Under the pieces are notes generated by a model that made no database searches, was not told where the DNA came from, and saw only the letters and a program-made list of their open reading frames with translations. A stretch of 64,000 bases of DNA from NCBI RefSeq assembly GCF_900489465.1, contig NZ_UEFQ01000024.1, forward strand, positions 310,001 through 374,000, read 5' to 3'. This document shows positions 8,336-17,518 of the stretch, one piece after another. Within the stretch, counting starts at the first letter, position 1. Each line of letters starts with the position of its first letter. Origin of the DNA: Aequorivita sp. CIP111184 (GTDB lineage: Bacteria > Bacteroidota > Bacteroidia > Flavobacteriales > Flavobacteriaceae). Both the position numbers and the translations under genes were made by a program.

Positions 8336-9442
8336 ATGAAACGATTTATAGGTTTTATAAAAAAAGAATTCTACCATATCTTCAGAGATAAGCGATCACT
8401 GTTTATACTTTTTGGTATGCCTATCGCTCAAATATTGCTTTTCGGGTTTGCTATTACCAATGAAATCAATAATGTAGATATCGCCATTTTAGACCACTCA
8501 AAAGATGCCACTACGGAAGAAATTATCAATAAAATTTCAGCTTCAAAATACTTCACAATAAAACAAATCATTGTTCGAGAAGCCGATATAGAAGCTGCTT
8601 TTAAAAAGGGAAAAATAAAGGCGGTATTGAATTTTGAAAAAGATTTCAGCAAAAATCTAATCAAAGAAAAGAAAGCTACTATTCAAATAATAACGGACGC
8701 AACCGATCCGAATACTGCAAATTCTATAACCAATTATATCAATGCGATACTTCAAAACTATCAGCAATCAAAAAATAAAGGAATTCAAATAGATTATCAA
8801 ATTGTTCCTCAAACACGGATGGTTTATAATCCGGAACTAAAAGGTGTTTTTATGTTCGTGCCTGGAGTGATGACAATTATTCTAATGTTGGTATCGGCAA
8901 TGATGACTTCAATTTCTATCACGCGTGAAAAGGAATTGGGCACAATGGAAATCTTATTGGTTTCTCCTTTAAAACCTTTTCAGGTTATTATTGGGAAAGT
9001 AGTTCCGTACATTTTTCTATCGGTCGTCAACGCCTCAGTAATAGTGCTTCTGAGTATTTTTATATTTAAGATGCCTGTAGTGGGAAGTCTATTTTTATTG
9101 GGCGCTGAAAGTGTTTTGTTTATAATCACTTCATTGGCGTTGGGTATTTTAATCTCAACCATAGCAGAAACTCAACAGGCCGCAATGATGATTTCCTTGA
9201 TGGGATTAATGCTACCGGTAATATTGCTTTCTGGATTTATCTTTCCAGTATCGAGTATGCCAATACCACTCCAAATAATCAGTAACATAATCCCCGCAAA
9301 ATGGTTTATCATCATTATAAAAGGCATTATGCTGAAAGGAGTTGGAGTGACTTATGTGTGGAAGGAAACCGTAATCTTGATCGGGATGACACTTTTCTTT
9401 ATTGGATTAAGTGTGAAAAAATATAAAATACGTCTGGAATAA
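8336..9442 (+). CDS. ABC-2 type permease (YbhS-like)
   Basis: 368 residues. An N-terminal membrane helix (residues 20-45) is followed by a large extracytoplasmic domain and five C-terminal helices, the ABC-2 layout. Typical family sequences are TREKELGTMEILLVSPLKP near residue 200 and the IFPVSSMP turn near residue 300. It overlaps the next permease gene by 1 bp. The pair likely forms the membrane channel of a drug or small-molecule exporter coupled to the adaptor and TolC upstream. Confidence 0.9.
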   Translation: MKRFIGFIKKEFYHIFRDKRSLFILFGMPIAQILLFGFAITNEINNVDIAILDHSKDATTEEIINKISASKYFTIKQIIVREADIEAAFKKGKIKAVLNFEKDFSKNLIKEKKATIQIITDATDPNTANSITNYINAILQNYQQSKNKGIQIDYQIVPQTRMVYNPELKGVFMFVPGVMTIILMLVSAMMTSISITREKELGTMEILLVSPLKPFQVIIGKVVPYIFLSVVNASVIVLLSIFIFKMPVVGSLFLLGAESVLFIITSLALGILISTIAETQQAAMMISLMGLMLPVILLSGFIFPVSSMPIPLQIISNIIPAKWFIIIIKGIMLKGVGVTYVWKETVILIGMTLFFIGLSVKKYKIRLE

Positions 9443-10563
9443 TGAAGACCATTGGGTACATCATACAAAAGGAGTTCAAACAAATCTTTAGAAATAAAGG
9501 GATGTTGCCTATCATTTTTATCCTGCCCATTTTGCAACTGGTCATACTTTCCAATGCCGCTACTTATGAAGTAAAAAACATAAAATTTGCATACATAGAT
9601 TATGATCACACCTCAACCTCCCGCGCATTGATAGAGCGGTTTAACGCCTCTACCTATTTTAATGTTATGACCGATTTTCCTTCCCAAAATAAAGCTAGTT
9701 CTGCAATGCTGGCCGGAGAAGTTGATGTAGTGCTGGAAATACCGAATCATTTTGAACGAAATCTACTGAAGTATAAAACTACCGATCTTTCTATAACAAT
9801 TAATGCCATTGACGGTGCGGCAGCGGGTGTGGAAAGCGGTTATGTAAATCAAATTGTACAAAGCTTTAATAAAGATGTGGAAATGTCTATTATGAACACA
9901 TCCAAAAAAGCTATACAACCCATAACAATTGAAAGCATCCCTTCTTTTTGGTTTAATACCACATTAAATTATAAAACCTTTATGGTACCTGGTATTCTAG
10001 TTTTATTGGTATCTATGATAACCCTTTTTCTTTCTGGGATGAACATTGTTCGCGAAAAAGAAATAGGCACTTTGGAACAAATAAATGTAACGCCCATACG
10101 CAAGAGCCAATTTATAATAGGAAAATTATTTCCGTTTTGGATAATAGGAATGGGACTATTAACCGTAGGATTAATACTTGCAAAAGTTATTTTCAATATT
10201 CCAATGTTGGGGAGTTTAGCGTTGTTGTATTTATTTACCTCCATTTATTTATTGGTAATTCTAGGAATGGGATTGCTCATTTCAAATTTCACCAATACAC
10301 AGCAACAGGCTATGTTTATAGCTTGGTTTTTTACAGTGATTTTTATCTTAATGAGCGGATTATTTACGCCAATAGAAAGTATGCCCAAATGGGCGCAACT
10401 AGTTACCGAATTCAATCCCATAAAATATTTTGTTGAGATAGTGCGTATGGTATTATTGAAGGGTTCCGGTTTTATGGATATTTTACCCCAACTTTGGAAG
10501 ACGTTGTTATATGCCGTTATAATGAATGGATTGGCCGTTTGGAGCTATAAAAAAGTAAATTGA
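9442..10563 (+). CDS. ABC-2 type permease (YbhR-like)
   Basis: 373 residues with the same topology as its neighbour: one N-terminal helix, a large periplasmic domain and a C-terminal bundle. The coupling segment is VREKEIGTLEQINVTP near residue 200, and the FTPIESMPKWAQ turn comes before the last helices. It starts within the stop region of the first permease gene and its own stop overlaps the next ATG by 1 bp. It is probably the heterodimer partner of the permease at 8336. Confidence 0.9.
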   Translation: MKTIGYIIQKEFKQIFRNKGMLPIIFILPILQLVILSNAATYEVKNIKFAYIDYDHTSTSRALIERFNASTYFNVMTDFPSQNKASSAMLAGEVDVVLEIPNHFERNLLKYKTTDLSITINAIDGAAAGVESGYVNQIVQSFNKDVEMSIMNTSKKAIQPITIESIPSFWFNTTLNYKTFMVPGILVLLVSMITLFLSGMNIVREKEIGTLEQINVTPIRKSQFIIGKLFPFWIIGMGLLTVGLILAKVIFNIPMLGSLALLYLFTSIYLLVILGMGLLISNFTNTQQQAMFIAWFFTVIFILMSGLFTPIESMPKWAQLVTEFNPIKYFVEIVRMVLLKGSGFMDILPQLWKTLLYAVIMNGLAVWSYKKVN

Positions 10564-11312
10564 TGGAAAACGATAAAAAATATCATCTACAAAAAAGTGA
10601 ATCTCCCTTTCTGCAAGGCCCTCGTTCCCGATTTAAGGAATTTATTTTTACGCTGAAAGTTCAGTATAATTTTATAAAAGGCTTTCGGAAAATGCACTTT
10701 ATCGGGCCGTGCGTTACCGTTTTCGGTTCGGCAAGATTTACTCCCGACTCCAAACATTACCAAAATGCTGAAAAAATTGGGGCAGAACTTTCAAAATTAG
10801 GATTTACTATAATGACCGGAGGTGGCCCAGGAATTATGGAAGCAGCAAACAAAGGTGCTTTTGAAGCCGGTGGTTATTCGGTGGGCGTAAATATTATTTT
10901 ACCCTTTGAACAAAAGCCAAACCCATACCTGCACAAATGGATAAACATCCCCTATTTCTTTGTTCGAAAATTTTTAATGATGAAATATTCTTATGCCTAT
11001 GTAGTTATGCCTGGCGGAATGGGCACTTTGGACGAACTATTTGAAGCAATTACCTTAATACAGACAAAACTAATAGAAAATTTTCCTATTGTAATTTTCG
11101 ATTCTGAATATCACAAAGAACTGTGTGAACATATCAAAATAATGGCCGCCAACGAAAGTATTAGTTCCGAGGATATGAAATTGCTTTTTGTAACAGATTC
11201 TGCCGAAGAAGTTGTGGAGCACATAAAAGTGAATGCCATTGAAAAGTTTGGTTTAGTTAAAAAACAATATCAACCCAAATGGTGGTACGGGGAAAACCGA
11301 AGGAAGTTTTAA
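10563..11312 (+). CDS. LOG-family protein (nucleotide phosphoribohydrolase-like)
   Basis: About 249 residues. I chose the ATG at 10563 over a TTG three bases upstream. The LOG signature is PGGMGTLDELFEA (PGGxGTxxE), with a GGGPGIMEAANKGA loop and the catalytic Arg in FVRKFLMMKYSYA. LOG proteins hydrolyse nucleoside 5'-monophosphates, releasing ribose 5-phosphate; in most bacteria the physiological substrate is uncertain. It is the last gene of the exporter operon and overlaps the convergent hydrolase gene by 4 bp. Confidence 0.88.
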   Translation: MENDKKYHLQKSESPFLQGPRSRFKEFIFTLKVQYNFIKGFRKMHFIGPCVTVFGSARFTPDSKHYQNAEKIGAELSKLGFTIMTGGGPGIMEAANKGAFEAGGYSVGVNIILPFEQKPNPYLHKWINIPYFFVRKFLMMKYSYAYVVMPGGMGTLDELFEAITLIQTKLIENFPIVIFDSEYHKELCEHIKIMAANESISSEDMKLLFVTDSAEEVVEHIKVNAIEKFGLVKKQYQPKWWYGENRRKF

Positions 11313-12679
11313 ACCGTAATTTCTTTAATGTCATACAACTTCGGAATGGTTACATTCCAACCATAAGTATCTTTTAATTTTACACGAAATGCATCCTGTG
11401 CCGTAGGCTCTCCGTGAATCAAGAATACTTCTTCAGGAGCATTTTTTATATCACTTGTCCAATCTAATAACCCTTGCTGGTCAGCGTGTGCAGAAAGACT
11501 TTCAATATGATGGATTTCAGCTTTCACAGGATAATATTTTCCAAAGAATTTCAATTCATAAGCCCCTTCCAAAAGTTGTCTTCCACGCGTTCCTTCGGCT
11601 TGGTAGCCCACCAATAAAACGGTGGTATTTGTTTTGTCAATTAGCTGTTTCAGATAAGTCAAAACCCTTCCGCCGGTGACCATTCCGCTGCCCGCAATAA
11701 CTACTTTTGGCTGTGGATTGTCTATGGTTTCCCAGGTTTCTTTATAGGAAGTAATAATATTCATCCGGTTGTTCATCGCGTTGAAATCCTTCATCGGCAA
11801 CTTGTGCCAATCTGGAAAATTCTGAAATACCGAAAGCACATTGTTGCCCATTGGGCTATCAATAAATATTGGGATGTTGGGGATTCGTTTTTCGTTATAG
11901 AGTTTCCAAAGAAGAAACATCAATGTCTGTAAACGTTCTACCGCAAAAGAAGGAATTATCAAATTGCCGCGGTTGTGAATGGTTTTATTGATAAGTTCCA
12001 CCAGTTTATCTGAAACACTTTCCTGCGGATGAAGTTTGTTTCCATACGTACTTTCCATAAAAAGATAGTCGGCCTTCTCAGGTTTTTCTGGCGGGAAAAG
12101 CAATAGATCTTCTTCCCGACCAATATCTCCCGAAAACACAAAGGTTTTTCCGAAAATCTCCAACTCAATAAAAGTGGCTCCAATAATGTGCCCATTATAG
12201 CGAAACCGATATTTTATATTTTCTGAAAGTTGAATCCATTGGTCTTTTTCTTCAGCTTGGAAAAACCCCAAAGTAACCTCAGCTTCTTCCACACTATAAA
12301 ATGGTTCGGCAGGTTTGTGTTTGGAATATCCTTCTTCATTGGCTTTTTCTGCTTCTTCCTCGTGAATTTTGGCACTGTCCAATAAAATGATTTTTGTAAT
12401 TGCAAGCGTTGGTGCAGTACCTATAATTTTTCCGCGGAACCCTTGTTTTACCAGTCGCGGTAAATAACCTGTATGATCCAAATGACCGTGAGTGAGCAAA
12501 ACCACATCTATCTCTGAAACCTCTATTGGTAAGTATTCCCAATTTTTTTCGCGTAGTTCCTTTAGACCTTGGAACATGCCGCAGTCTATTAAAATATTTT
12601 TTTCGCTGGTTTCGATTAAAAATTTGGAACCCGTTACGGTTCCGGCTGCGCCGAGGAAATGGATTTTTAGTTTTTGCAT
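11309..12679 (-). CDS. MBL-fold beta-CASP hydrolase (RNA-processing or exonuclease type)
   Basis: 456 residues. The metallo-beta-lactamase metal motif is THGHLDH (His64, His66, Asp68, His69). Later motifs are FVFSGDIGRE, the beta-CASP region with GSGMVTGGRVL, and SAHADQQGLLDW plus VFLIHGE at the C-terminus. This is the CPSF73-like bacterial group whose members cut RNA; the substrate here is unknown. It is the distal gene of a run of leftward genes from the USP at 16144, following the ATP-cone nuclease by 1 bp. That placement links a likely RNase to the stress operon. Confidence 0.88.
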   Translation of the reverse strand: MQKLKIHFLGAAGTVTGSKFLIETSEKNILIDCGMFQGLKELREKNWEYLPIEVSEIDVVLLTHGHLDHTGYLPRLVKQGFRGKIIGTAPTLAITKIILLDSAKIHEEEAEKANEEGYSKHKPAEPFYSVEEAEVTLGFFQAEEKDQWIQLSENIKYRFRYNGHIIGATFIELEIFGKTFVFSGDIGREEDLLLFPPEKPEKADYLFMESTYGNKLHPQESVSDKLVELINKTIHNRGNLIIPSFAVERLQTLMFLLWKLYNEKRIPNIPIFIDSPMGNNVLSVFQNFPDWHKLPMKDFNAMNNRMNIITSYKETWETIDNPQPKVVIAGSGMVTGGRVLTYLKQLIDKTNTTVLLVGYQAEGTRGRQLLEGAYELKFFGKYYPVKAEIHHIESLSAHADQQGLLDWTSDIKNAPEEVFLIHGEPTAQDAFRVKLKDTYGWNVTIPKLYDIKEITV

Positions 12680-12680
12680 T

Positions 12681-13529
12681 TTATTCGTTTTTACATAAAA
12701 GTTTAATTTCTACTAAAATCCGCTCTTTACGTTTTTCTGAAATCCCTAAATGATCTAAAAAGAAAGCGTCATTTACCAATTGTTTACAGAGCACAACATC
12801 GCGACTGAGCAGAAATTGTTTTTCCCTTTGGCTCAAAAGTGTGGAAACAGTTATTGGATAAAGCCCTAAACGATCTATGCGATCCTTTATACCATCTCCC
12901 TTTGGGAAATCCCAACTTAAAAGGTAAAGTGCACTGCATTTACCATATTTCAAAGCATCTTCTGAAAACCTGGTATTTGTAACTACCCAGCCTTCGTTTG
13001 GCTTTTCAGAATTATCACTTTCGCTATAAAAATTTAATATATCTCGATATCTAGAGTGAATATACAATGGCACTTTTACATCGCAATTTCGGCCTTCATC
13101 ACTGTGAAATTTGCACTCTGCAACTATATACCGTCCGTTTTTGTGCGCCACAACATCTACTTCGTGGGTTACGCATTTTCCATGCAGGAACTGGCCTGTT
13201 TCTACTTTAAAACCACTATAAAAAAGCAAGGCGCCCACAAATTTTTCAAAAGGAAAACCAGTGGGGCCAAGTTCATAAATAGCCTTCTTCAGTTTGTATT
13301 TTGACGCAAATGCGTTTTTCTTTTTTTTGAGCAACGCAAAGGCGCGATTATAAATCTCCTTGGTAGTAATGCCCTGGTAAAGTTCATCGCGCACGTTGTT
13401 GGAAATTTCCTCAACCAGCGATTCTTCCGCACCACTTTTACGTAAAGAATTTTTTAATTTTTCAATCGAAAATTTTGTTTTTTGGCCAGAGTGTTTTATT
13501 ACTTCAATATTTGAAAAATTTTTCACCAT
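12681..13529 (-). CDS. ATP-cone domain fused to an Mrr-like PD-(D/E)xK nuclease
   Basis: 282 residues with two recognisable parts. Residues 7-90 form an ATP-cone like that of NrdR and ribonucleotide reductase (VIKHSGQKTKFSIEKLKNSL, then ITTKEIYNRAFALLKK). Residues 92-200 look like a restriction-endonuclease-type fold with Asp125 (HEVDVVAH) and Glu138-x-Lys140 (VAECK), the PD-(D/E)xK catalytic pattern, preceded by GFPFEKFVGALL. The natural reading is a nucleotide-gated nuclease, though neither activity is shown. It is packed between a USP gene (5 bp) and the beta-CASP hydrolase (1 bp), so it is almost certainly in the same operon. Confidence 0.8.
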   Translation of the reverse strand: MVKNFSNIEVIKHSGQKTKFSIEKLKNSLRKSGAEESLVEEISNNVRDELYQGITTKEIYNRAFALLKKKKNAFASKYKLKKAIYELGPTGFPFEKFVGALLFYSGFKVETGQFLHGKCVTHEVDVVAHKNGRYIVAECKFHSDEGRNCDVKVPLYIHSRYRDILNFYSESDNSEKPNEGWVVTNTRFSEDALKYGKCSALYLLSWDFPKGDGIKDRIDRLGLYPITVSTLLSQREKQFLLSRDVVLCKQLVNDAFFLDHLGISEKRKERILVEIKLLCKNE

Positions 13530-13533
13530 ACGA

Positions 13534-14388
13534 TCAATTTCTTAAGTCATGCATAGCCAGTAATGGTATTTTAGTATGCATCCCTAACTCTTTTACCATC
13601 GGGTTTGAAAAAATACTTTCGAAGAAATTATGTTTTTTATTAACTATAGCGATCATCTCACTTTCTCGGCTCTGCACAAAACAGCGTACGCCATTTTGCG
13701 TATCCACATTGTATAGTGTGTGATGGGTAAATGTGGCAGGATCCAAAATATCTTCCAATAGTGCTTTATTTTCTAGCTGTGCTTTTGTCAAATCTTTGCC
13801 TTTTCGCATATGTAGTATACGAATGGGGGCATTGGTACAGCGTGAAATTTCAACTAGAGTCGCTAATTCTTTTTCTTTATAATGGGTTCTGAAACTGGTG
13901 GGAAATACAATCTCGTTTGGATCCTTAAACGTAACATTAGATGGAATGGCAAGTACAGGACAATTCCTGATTTTCTCCATGGCATTTACGGCATTACTAC
14001 CCAGAATCGCAGATTGATTGGCGGTTTCACCTTGGGTACCTAAAATTATCAATTCTATGTCCTGCTTTTCCACTGTTTTCTTCATTACGTCAAAAAAGGG
14101 ACCAAATTCACTCATGTAATTAAAGGTATGCTTATCATTTTCTTCATAAAAACCCATTTGTACTTTGAGCTTTTCCATATTTTTAAATGAAGCTTCCTGC
14201 ACATTGTTCAGCTCTTTCTTAGTGGGTTCAGGACTTAAAAGATTATCCTTTGAATATCCTGAAAGGTAATAAGTATGCATAATGAAGAATTCTATATTCT
14301 CTCTTTTGTAAAGATCCATTGCATATTTGAGGGCGTTCCAGGCATTTTTTGAAAAATCTGTTGGTATCAATATTCTTTTATTCATCAT
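13534..14388 (-). CDS. Tandem-domain universal stress protein
   Basis: 284 residues (possibly starting one codon later at the second Met). It opens with RILIPTDFSKNAWNALKYA and carries the ATP-type motif G-x2-G-x9-G-S (LGTQGETANQSAILGSN), followed by NCPVLAIPS. The second half is a diverged UspA domain without the motif. Third of three consecutive USP genes in the leftward operon that starts at 16144, with gaps of 20 and 41 bp. Expression would follow the class II Crp/Fnr promoter upstream of 16144. Confidence 0.9.
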   Translation of the reverse strand: MMNKRILIPTDFSKNAWNALKYAMDLYKRENIEFFIMHTYYLSGYSKDNLLSPEPTKKELNNVQEASFKNMEKLKVQMGFYEENDKHTFNYMSEFGPFFDVMKKTVEKQDIELIILGTQGETANQSAILGSNAVNAMEKIRNCPVLAIPSNVTFKDPNEIVFPTSFRTHYKEKELATLVEISRCTNAPIRILHMRKGKDLTKAQLENKALLEDILDPATFTHHTLYNVDTQNGVRCFVQSRESEMIAIVNKKHNFFESIFSNPMVKELGMHTKIPLLAMHDLRN

Positions 14389-14429
14389 TTCGATTTTCTT
14401 AAATTATAATTCAATTGTTATAAAATCTT

Positions 14430-15278
14430 TTAATATCTAACTGGTATAACCAATGTGGGCTTATTTGCGTGCTTGCCTACTCTACTAACGACAGGTTCTC
14501 GAAAGAGTTGTTTAATAAAAGCGTGTTTATGGTAAACCAAGGAAAGAAGATCTATATTATTTTCATTAATAAAATTATGTATGGATTTTGAGATATTTCC
14601 TTCTTTTGAAACGAAATGGAATTCGGTATCATATTCCGAAAGGTCATTTTTAAATTGTTCAAGATTATTTTGCTGCGCTGGCTCTAACGTATTTTTATCT
14701 CCAATGTGCAACAAGTGCAACTGGCTATTATACTGACGTACTAAACGAATAATAGGCTTCAGTTTTGAGAGTTGGTAAAATTCATTATAATCTGTAGCAA
14801 AAGCGATTTTTGCAGGAATTACAAAATCAACTTCGCGAGGCACGATAAGCAATGGACAGCCTTCTATTGTTTTGGTGACACTTATTGTTGTGCTTCCCAT
14901 AAGCACTTCTTCGGCACCAGTGCGTCCTTTGGTGCCCATCACCACAAGATCATAACCATCATTAGCAATCATTTTATTGATAGTTTGGGATAGTTGTGCG
15001 GGTGTAGAAACTATGTTGAATGTATGGGGCAACTTGCCCATATCTAATTTAATTTTATGAATCAACTGTTTTCCATCTTCTTCAGAATGACTGTAGAGTT
15101 TTTCAACAATATTCTCGGAACGGCCAATATCTACACGACTTGTAAGTGTGCTAACTTCATTTCCAAATGAATGGAGAATGGTTATCTGCAAAGCTTCATC
15201 ACTAAATAGTTTTGAAACATAAAATAAAGCCGCATAAGCGTTTTTTGAGAAATCAGTAGGAACAAGAATTTTTTTCAT
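14430..15278 (-). CDS. Tandem-domain universal stress protein
   Basis: 282 residues beginning KKILVPTDFSKNAYAALFY. The first domain has the nucleotide motif MGTKGRTGAEEVLMGST (G-x2-G-x9-G-S). The second domain, from about residue 155, keeps the fold pattern (AKIAFATDYNEFYQLSKLK) but not the motif. It is the middle gene of the USP triplet. Sequence divergence from its neighbours is large, so these are old paralogues and not a recent tandem duplication. Confidence 0.9.
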   Translation of the reverse strand: MKKILVPTDFSKNAYAALFYVSKLFSDEALQITILHSFGNEVSTLTSRVDIGRSENIVEKLYSHSEEDGKQLIHKIKLDMGKLPHTFNIVSTPAQLSQTINKMIANDGYDLVVMGTKGRTGAEEVLMGSTTISVTKTIEGCPLLIVPREVDFVIPAKIAFATDYNEFYQLSKLKPIIRLVRQYNSQLHLLHIGDKNTLEPAQQNNLEQFKNDLSEYDTEFHFVSKEGNISKSIHNFINENNIDLLSLVYHKHAFIKQLFREPVVSRVGKHANKPTLVIPVRY

Positions 15279-15298
15279 TTGTACGATTTTAAAAAAGT

Positions 15299-16144
15299 TT
15301 ATCTAGGTAAATTTTGAAGTACTAAAAACGGAATATCTATATTCAATCCTATTTTTTCGATAGTTGATTGGTAAAGTATATTTTCCAAATAGGAATGACG
15401 TGTATTTATCATAACCAGCATATCTATGGGATTTTCAATAAGGAAAGTGTTAATTTCTTTTGTAACATTACTGCCGTTTTTTTGTTTAAAGTCAATTTGA
15501 TTTTCACAAAAAGATGCTTCTAGAAAGTTTTTGTTATCCTGCTGCCGCAAAGACAATCCTGGAAACTTGGAAACATAAAGAAAGTGCATTTTTGAAACAA
15601 AACATTTAGCTATACAGCTCACAAATTTTAATTCCCGCCGTTTGTATGGCAACTGAAAATCTGTTGAGAACAAAATATTTTTAGGGTGTACATCCTTATA
15701 AACTGATGGAATGGCGAGCACAGGACATTTCACGTATTTAATAACCTGAAGCGTGTTACTGCCAAACGTCAGTTTTTTATCTGCTGTCTGCCCCTTGGTC
15801 CCCATAACCACAACATCTATATTTTCTTTTTCAACCCAATCATTTACAGAATCTACCAACATTCCGAATTCTGCCATAGTGTGTACTTCATGCTTGGGAT
15901 TTGGCGAAAATTCAATAATTTGATTTCGAAAATTTTCTAGCTCAATTTTTGCTTTTTCCAGTGTTTTCTCCTTGAGTTTATCGAAAATTTCTTCAGTAAC
16001 TCTAGTTTCAGCCTCGTACACCTCATCGGCAAATGCGTGCAGAATATAAATTTCAGCGTGATCATATTTAAAAAGTTCCGTGGCATACTTTATAGCATTC
16101 CATGAGTTTTCAGAGAAATCTGTGGGAATGAGTATTTTTCGCAT
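15299..16144 (-). CDS. Tandem-domain universal stress protein, first gene of the stress operon
   Basis: 281 residues opening with RKILIPTDFSENSWNAIKYA. The motif MGTKGQTADKKLTFGSN marks an ATP-binding first domain, followed by KCPVLAIPS. The second domain is degenerate. It heads the leftward operon: three USPs, the ATP-cone nuclease and the beta-CASP hydrolase. The promoter has a perfect Fnr-type palindrome at 16200-16211 with a -7 element at the standard spacing, so the whole set is probably induced together. Confidence 0.9.
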   Translation of the reverse strand: MRKILIPTDFSENSWNAIKYATELFKYDHAEIYILHAFADEVYEAETRVTEEIFDKLKEKTLEKAKIELENFRNQIIEFSPNPKHEVHTMAEFGMLVDSVNDWVEKENIDVVVMGTKGQTADKKLTFGSNTLQVIKYVKCPVLAIPSVYKDVHPKNILFSTDFQLPYKRRELKFVSCIAKCFVSKMHFLYVSKFPGLSLRQQDNKNFLEASFCENQIDFKQKNGSNVTKEINTFLIENPIDMLVMINTRHSYLENILYQSTIEKIGLNIDIPFLVLQNLPR

Positions 16145-16199
16145 AGCTAATAATTTAAAATATATACGTAAAGATACTAATCGACAAATTAAATAAATA

Positions 16200-16211
16200 T
16201 GATAATTATCA
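16200..16211 (-). promoter_or_regulatory. Fnr-like operator of the USP/nuclease operon
   Basis: TGATAATTATCA, identical to the site at 3223-3234, centred at 16205.5. TATCTTTA (16169-16176, one mismatch to TAnnTTTG) ends 36.5 bp downstream on the minus strand. The same -7 octamer is used by the peroxiredoxin promoter. Confidence 0.75.
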
Positions 16212-16286
16212 ATTAAGCATCTGATTTTTAAGTAATCGTTAAGAATAAATACATTTTAAATTTTGTAAATTCAAGTAAAAAATTTT

Positions 16287-16520
16287 ATGAAAATTTCCGC
16301 AATTACATCGCTTATAATAACCACTTTATTGCTTGTAACCATAACCATTTTTGCAGTGATGGACTTTCCATTTAGCTGGGTATTTTACCTAACAATTTTG
16401 GGGCAGGTTTTATTGATTTTTTCAGTACTAAAAGTTCTTAAAGACTCTTACACCACTAACAAGACTTTTGAGGATTTTTATGAGGATTGCCCGTATGACC
16501 GGGAGGGACAGTTTCGTTAA
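16287..16520 (+). CDS. Small two-helix membrane protein, unknown function
   Basis: 77 residues. Two hydrophobic helices (about residues 5-26 and 31-50) are followed by a charged tail with TFEDFYEDCPYDREGQ. I do not recognise a family. It stands alone on the plus strand between two leftward USP transcription units. The tail has the codon pattern of a real gene and the upstream gap (142 bp) leaves room for a promoter, but no clear -7 element was found at a fixed distance. Probably a real inner-membrane protein with unknown job. Confidence 0.6.
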   Translation: MKISAITSLIITTLLLVTITIFAVMDFPFSWVFYLTILGQVLLIFSVLKVLKDSYTTNKTFEDFYEDCPYDREGQFR

Positions 16521-16567
16521 AAATATTTTTTTAAAATAAAATATTCAATCTGTTGTGGGTATTAAAA

Positions 16568-17413
16568 CTACTCGTGAAGAATTAAAAAAGGGACTTCGCT
16601 TTGGTAGTTTATAGAATTGATAATTGGTTTAAAAAGTAGTCTCTGAATCAAGTTTAAATTTTTGGCCACAATGGCAATCATATCTATTTCCCAAGTATCA
16701 ACAAAATCCTGAATTCCTGTTTCAATATTTTTATTTTCCAAAAAATGAAAACTGTGTTTGGTTTCTCTAAAAAAATAATGCAAAAATCCTTTGTTATCGG
16801 TTTGTGATACGGTAAGTTCACTCTTTTGGGAACGTATGTGCAATACTCTAAGGGCGGCTTCCTGCAATTGCAATGATTGTGAAAGTGCGTTGATAACTTT
16901 GTTTCGGTATATGTAGTTATAATCAGTCAAAAAAGCAATATTTTTTATCTTATTAAATCTTGCATTTTCGGGAATTATTAATATGGAACATTTAACTTTA
17001 GTGATTACATCACTTGAATTGCTACCTATTTTATTGCGGTTAATTTTCGAAGCACCTTTGGTACCCATTAGGATATAATTAATTTCTTTTTCTTCAACAT
17101 GTTTTCTAATTGCTTCAACCAAAAGTCCGTTTTCAAAAAGAGGAAAGAAAGAATGTTCAGCATTTTTCGCTAAGAGTTTACAGGTTTTAATTTCTTCCTG
17201 CAGCATTCCTAACGTGTTTTGGATTACCTGCTTACTTTCTAGCTGATCAAAAAATCCATCTGCTTCCTCCTCATGAGTGTTGAAATCTGAACTTTTCTGT
17301 GATATATGCAGAATATAGAAATTTACTGGAATAGCAGCAAAATAGTCCAGTGCATACCGAATAGCGTTGTGTGCATTTTCGGAAAAATCTGTCGGAATTA
17401 AAATATTCATCAT
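16568..17413 (-). CDS. Tandem-domain universal stress protein
   Basis: 281 residues, possibly starting one codon later. It opens MNILIPTDFSENAHNAIRYA. The nucleotide motif is MGTKGASKINRNKIGSN, with G-x2-G-x9-G-S intact, followed by KCSILIIPE. The second half is degenerate. Unlike the triplet to its left it is its own transcription unit, with a Crp/Fnr-type site at 17464-17475 and a perfect -7 element TAATTTTG at 17433-17440. It lies next to the hybrid response regulator gene. Confidence 0.9.
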   Translation of the reverse strand: MMNILIPTDFSENAHNAIRYALDYFAAIPVNFYILHISQKSSDFNTHEEEADGFFDQLESKQVIQNTLGMLQEEIKTCKLLAKNAEHSFFPLFENGLLVEAIRKHVEEKEINYILMGTKGASKINRNKIGSNSSDVITKVKCSILIIPENARFNKIKNIAFLTDYNYIYRNKVINALSQSLQLQEAALRVLHIRSQKSELTVSQTDNKGFLHYFFRETKHSFHFLENKNIETGIQDFVDTWEIDMIAIVAKNLNLIQRLLFKPIINSINYQSEVPFLILHE

Positions 17414-17463
17414 TATATCATAATCTTACCGACAAAATTATCTCTAAGTATCGGTCCAGAAAA

Positions 17464-17475
17464 TGATAAAGGTCA
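17464..17475 (-). promoter_or_regulatory. Crp/Fnr-type operator of the USP gene at 17413
   Basis: TGATAAAGGTCA (TGAT-N4-GTCA), centred at 17469.5. A perfect -7 element TAATTTTG (17433-17440) ends 36.5 bp downstream on the minus strand. Confidence 0.75.
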
Positions 17476-17518
17476 GTTATAAGAAAAATATTTTAAAAAA
17501 CTTTGCTAAGTTTTTTAA

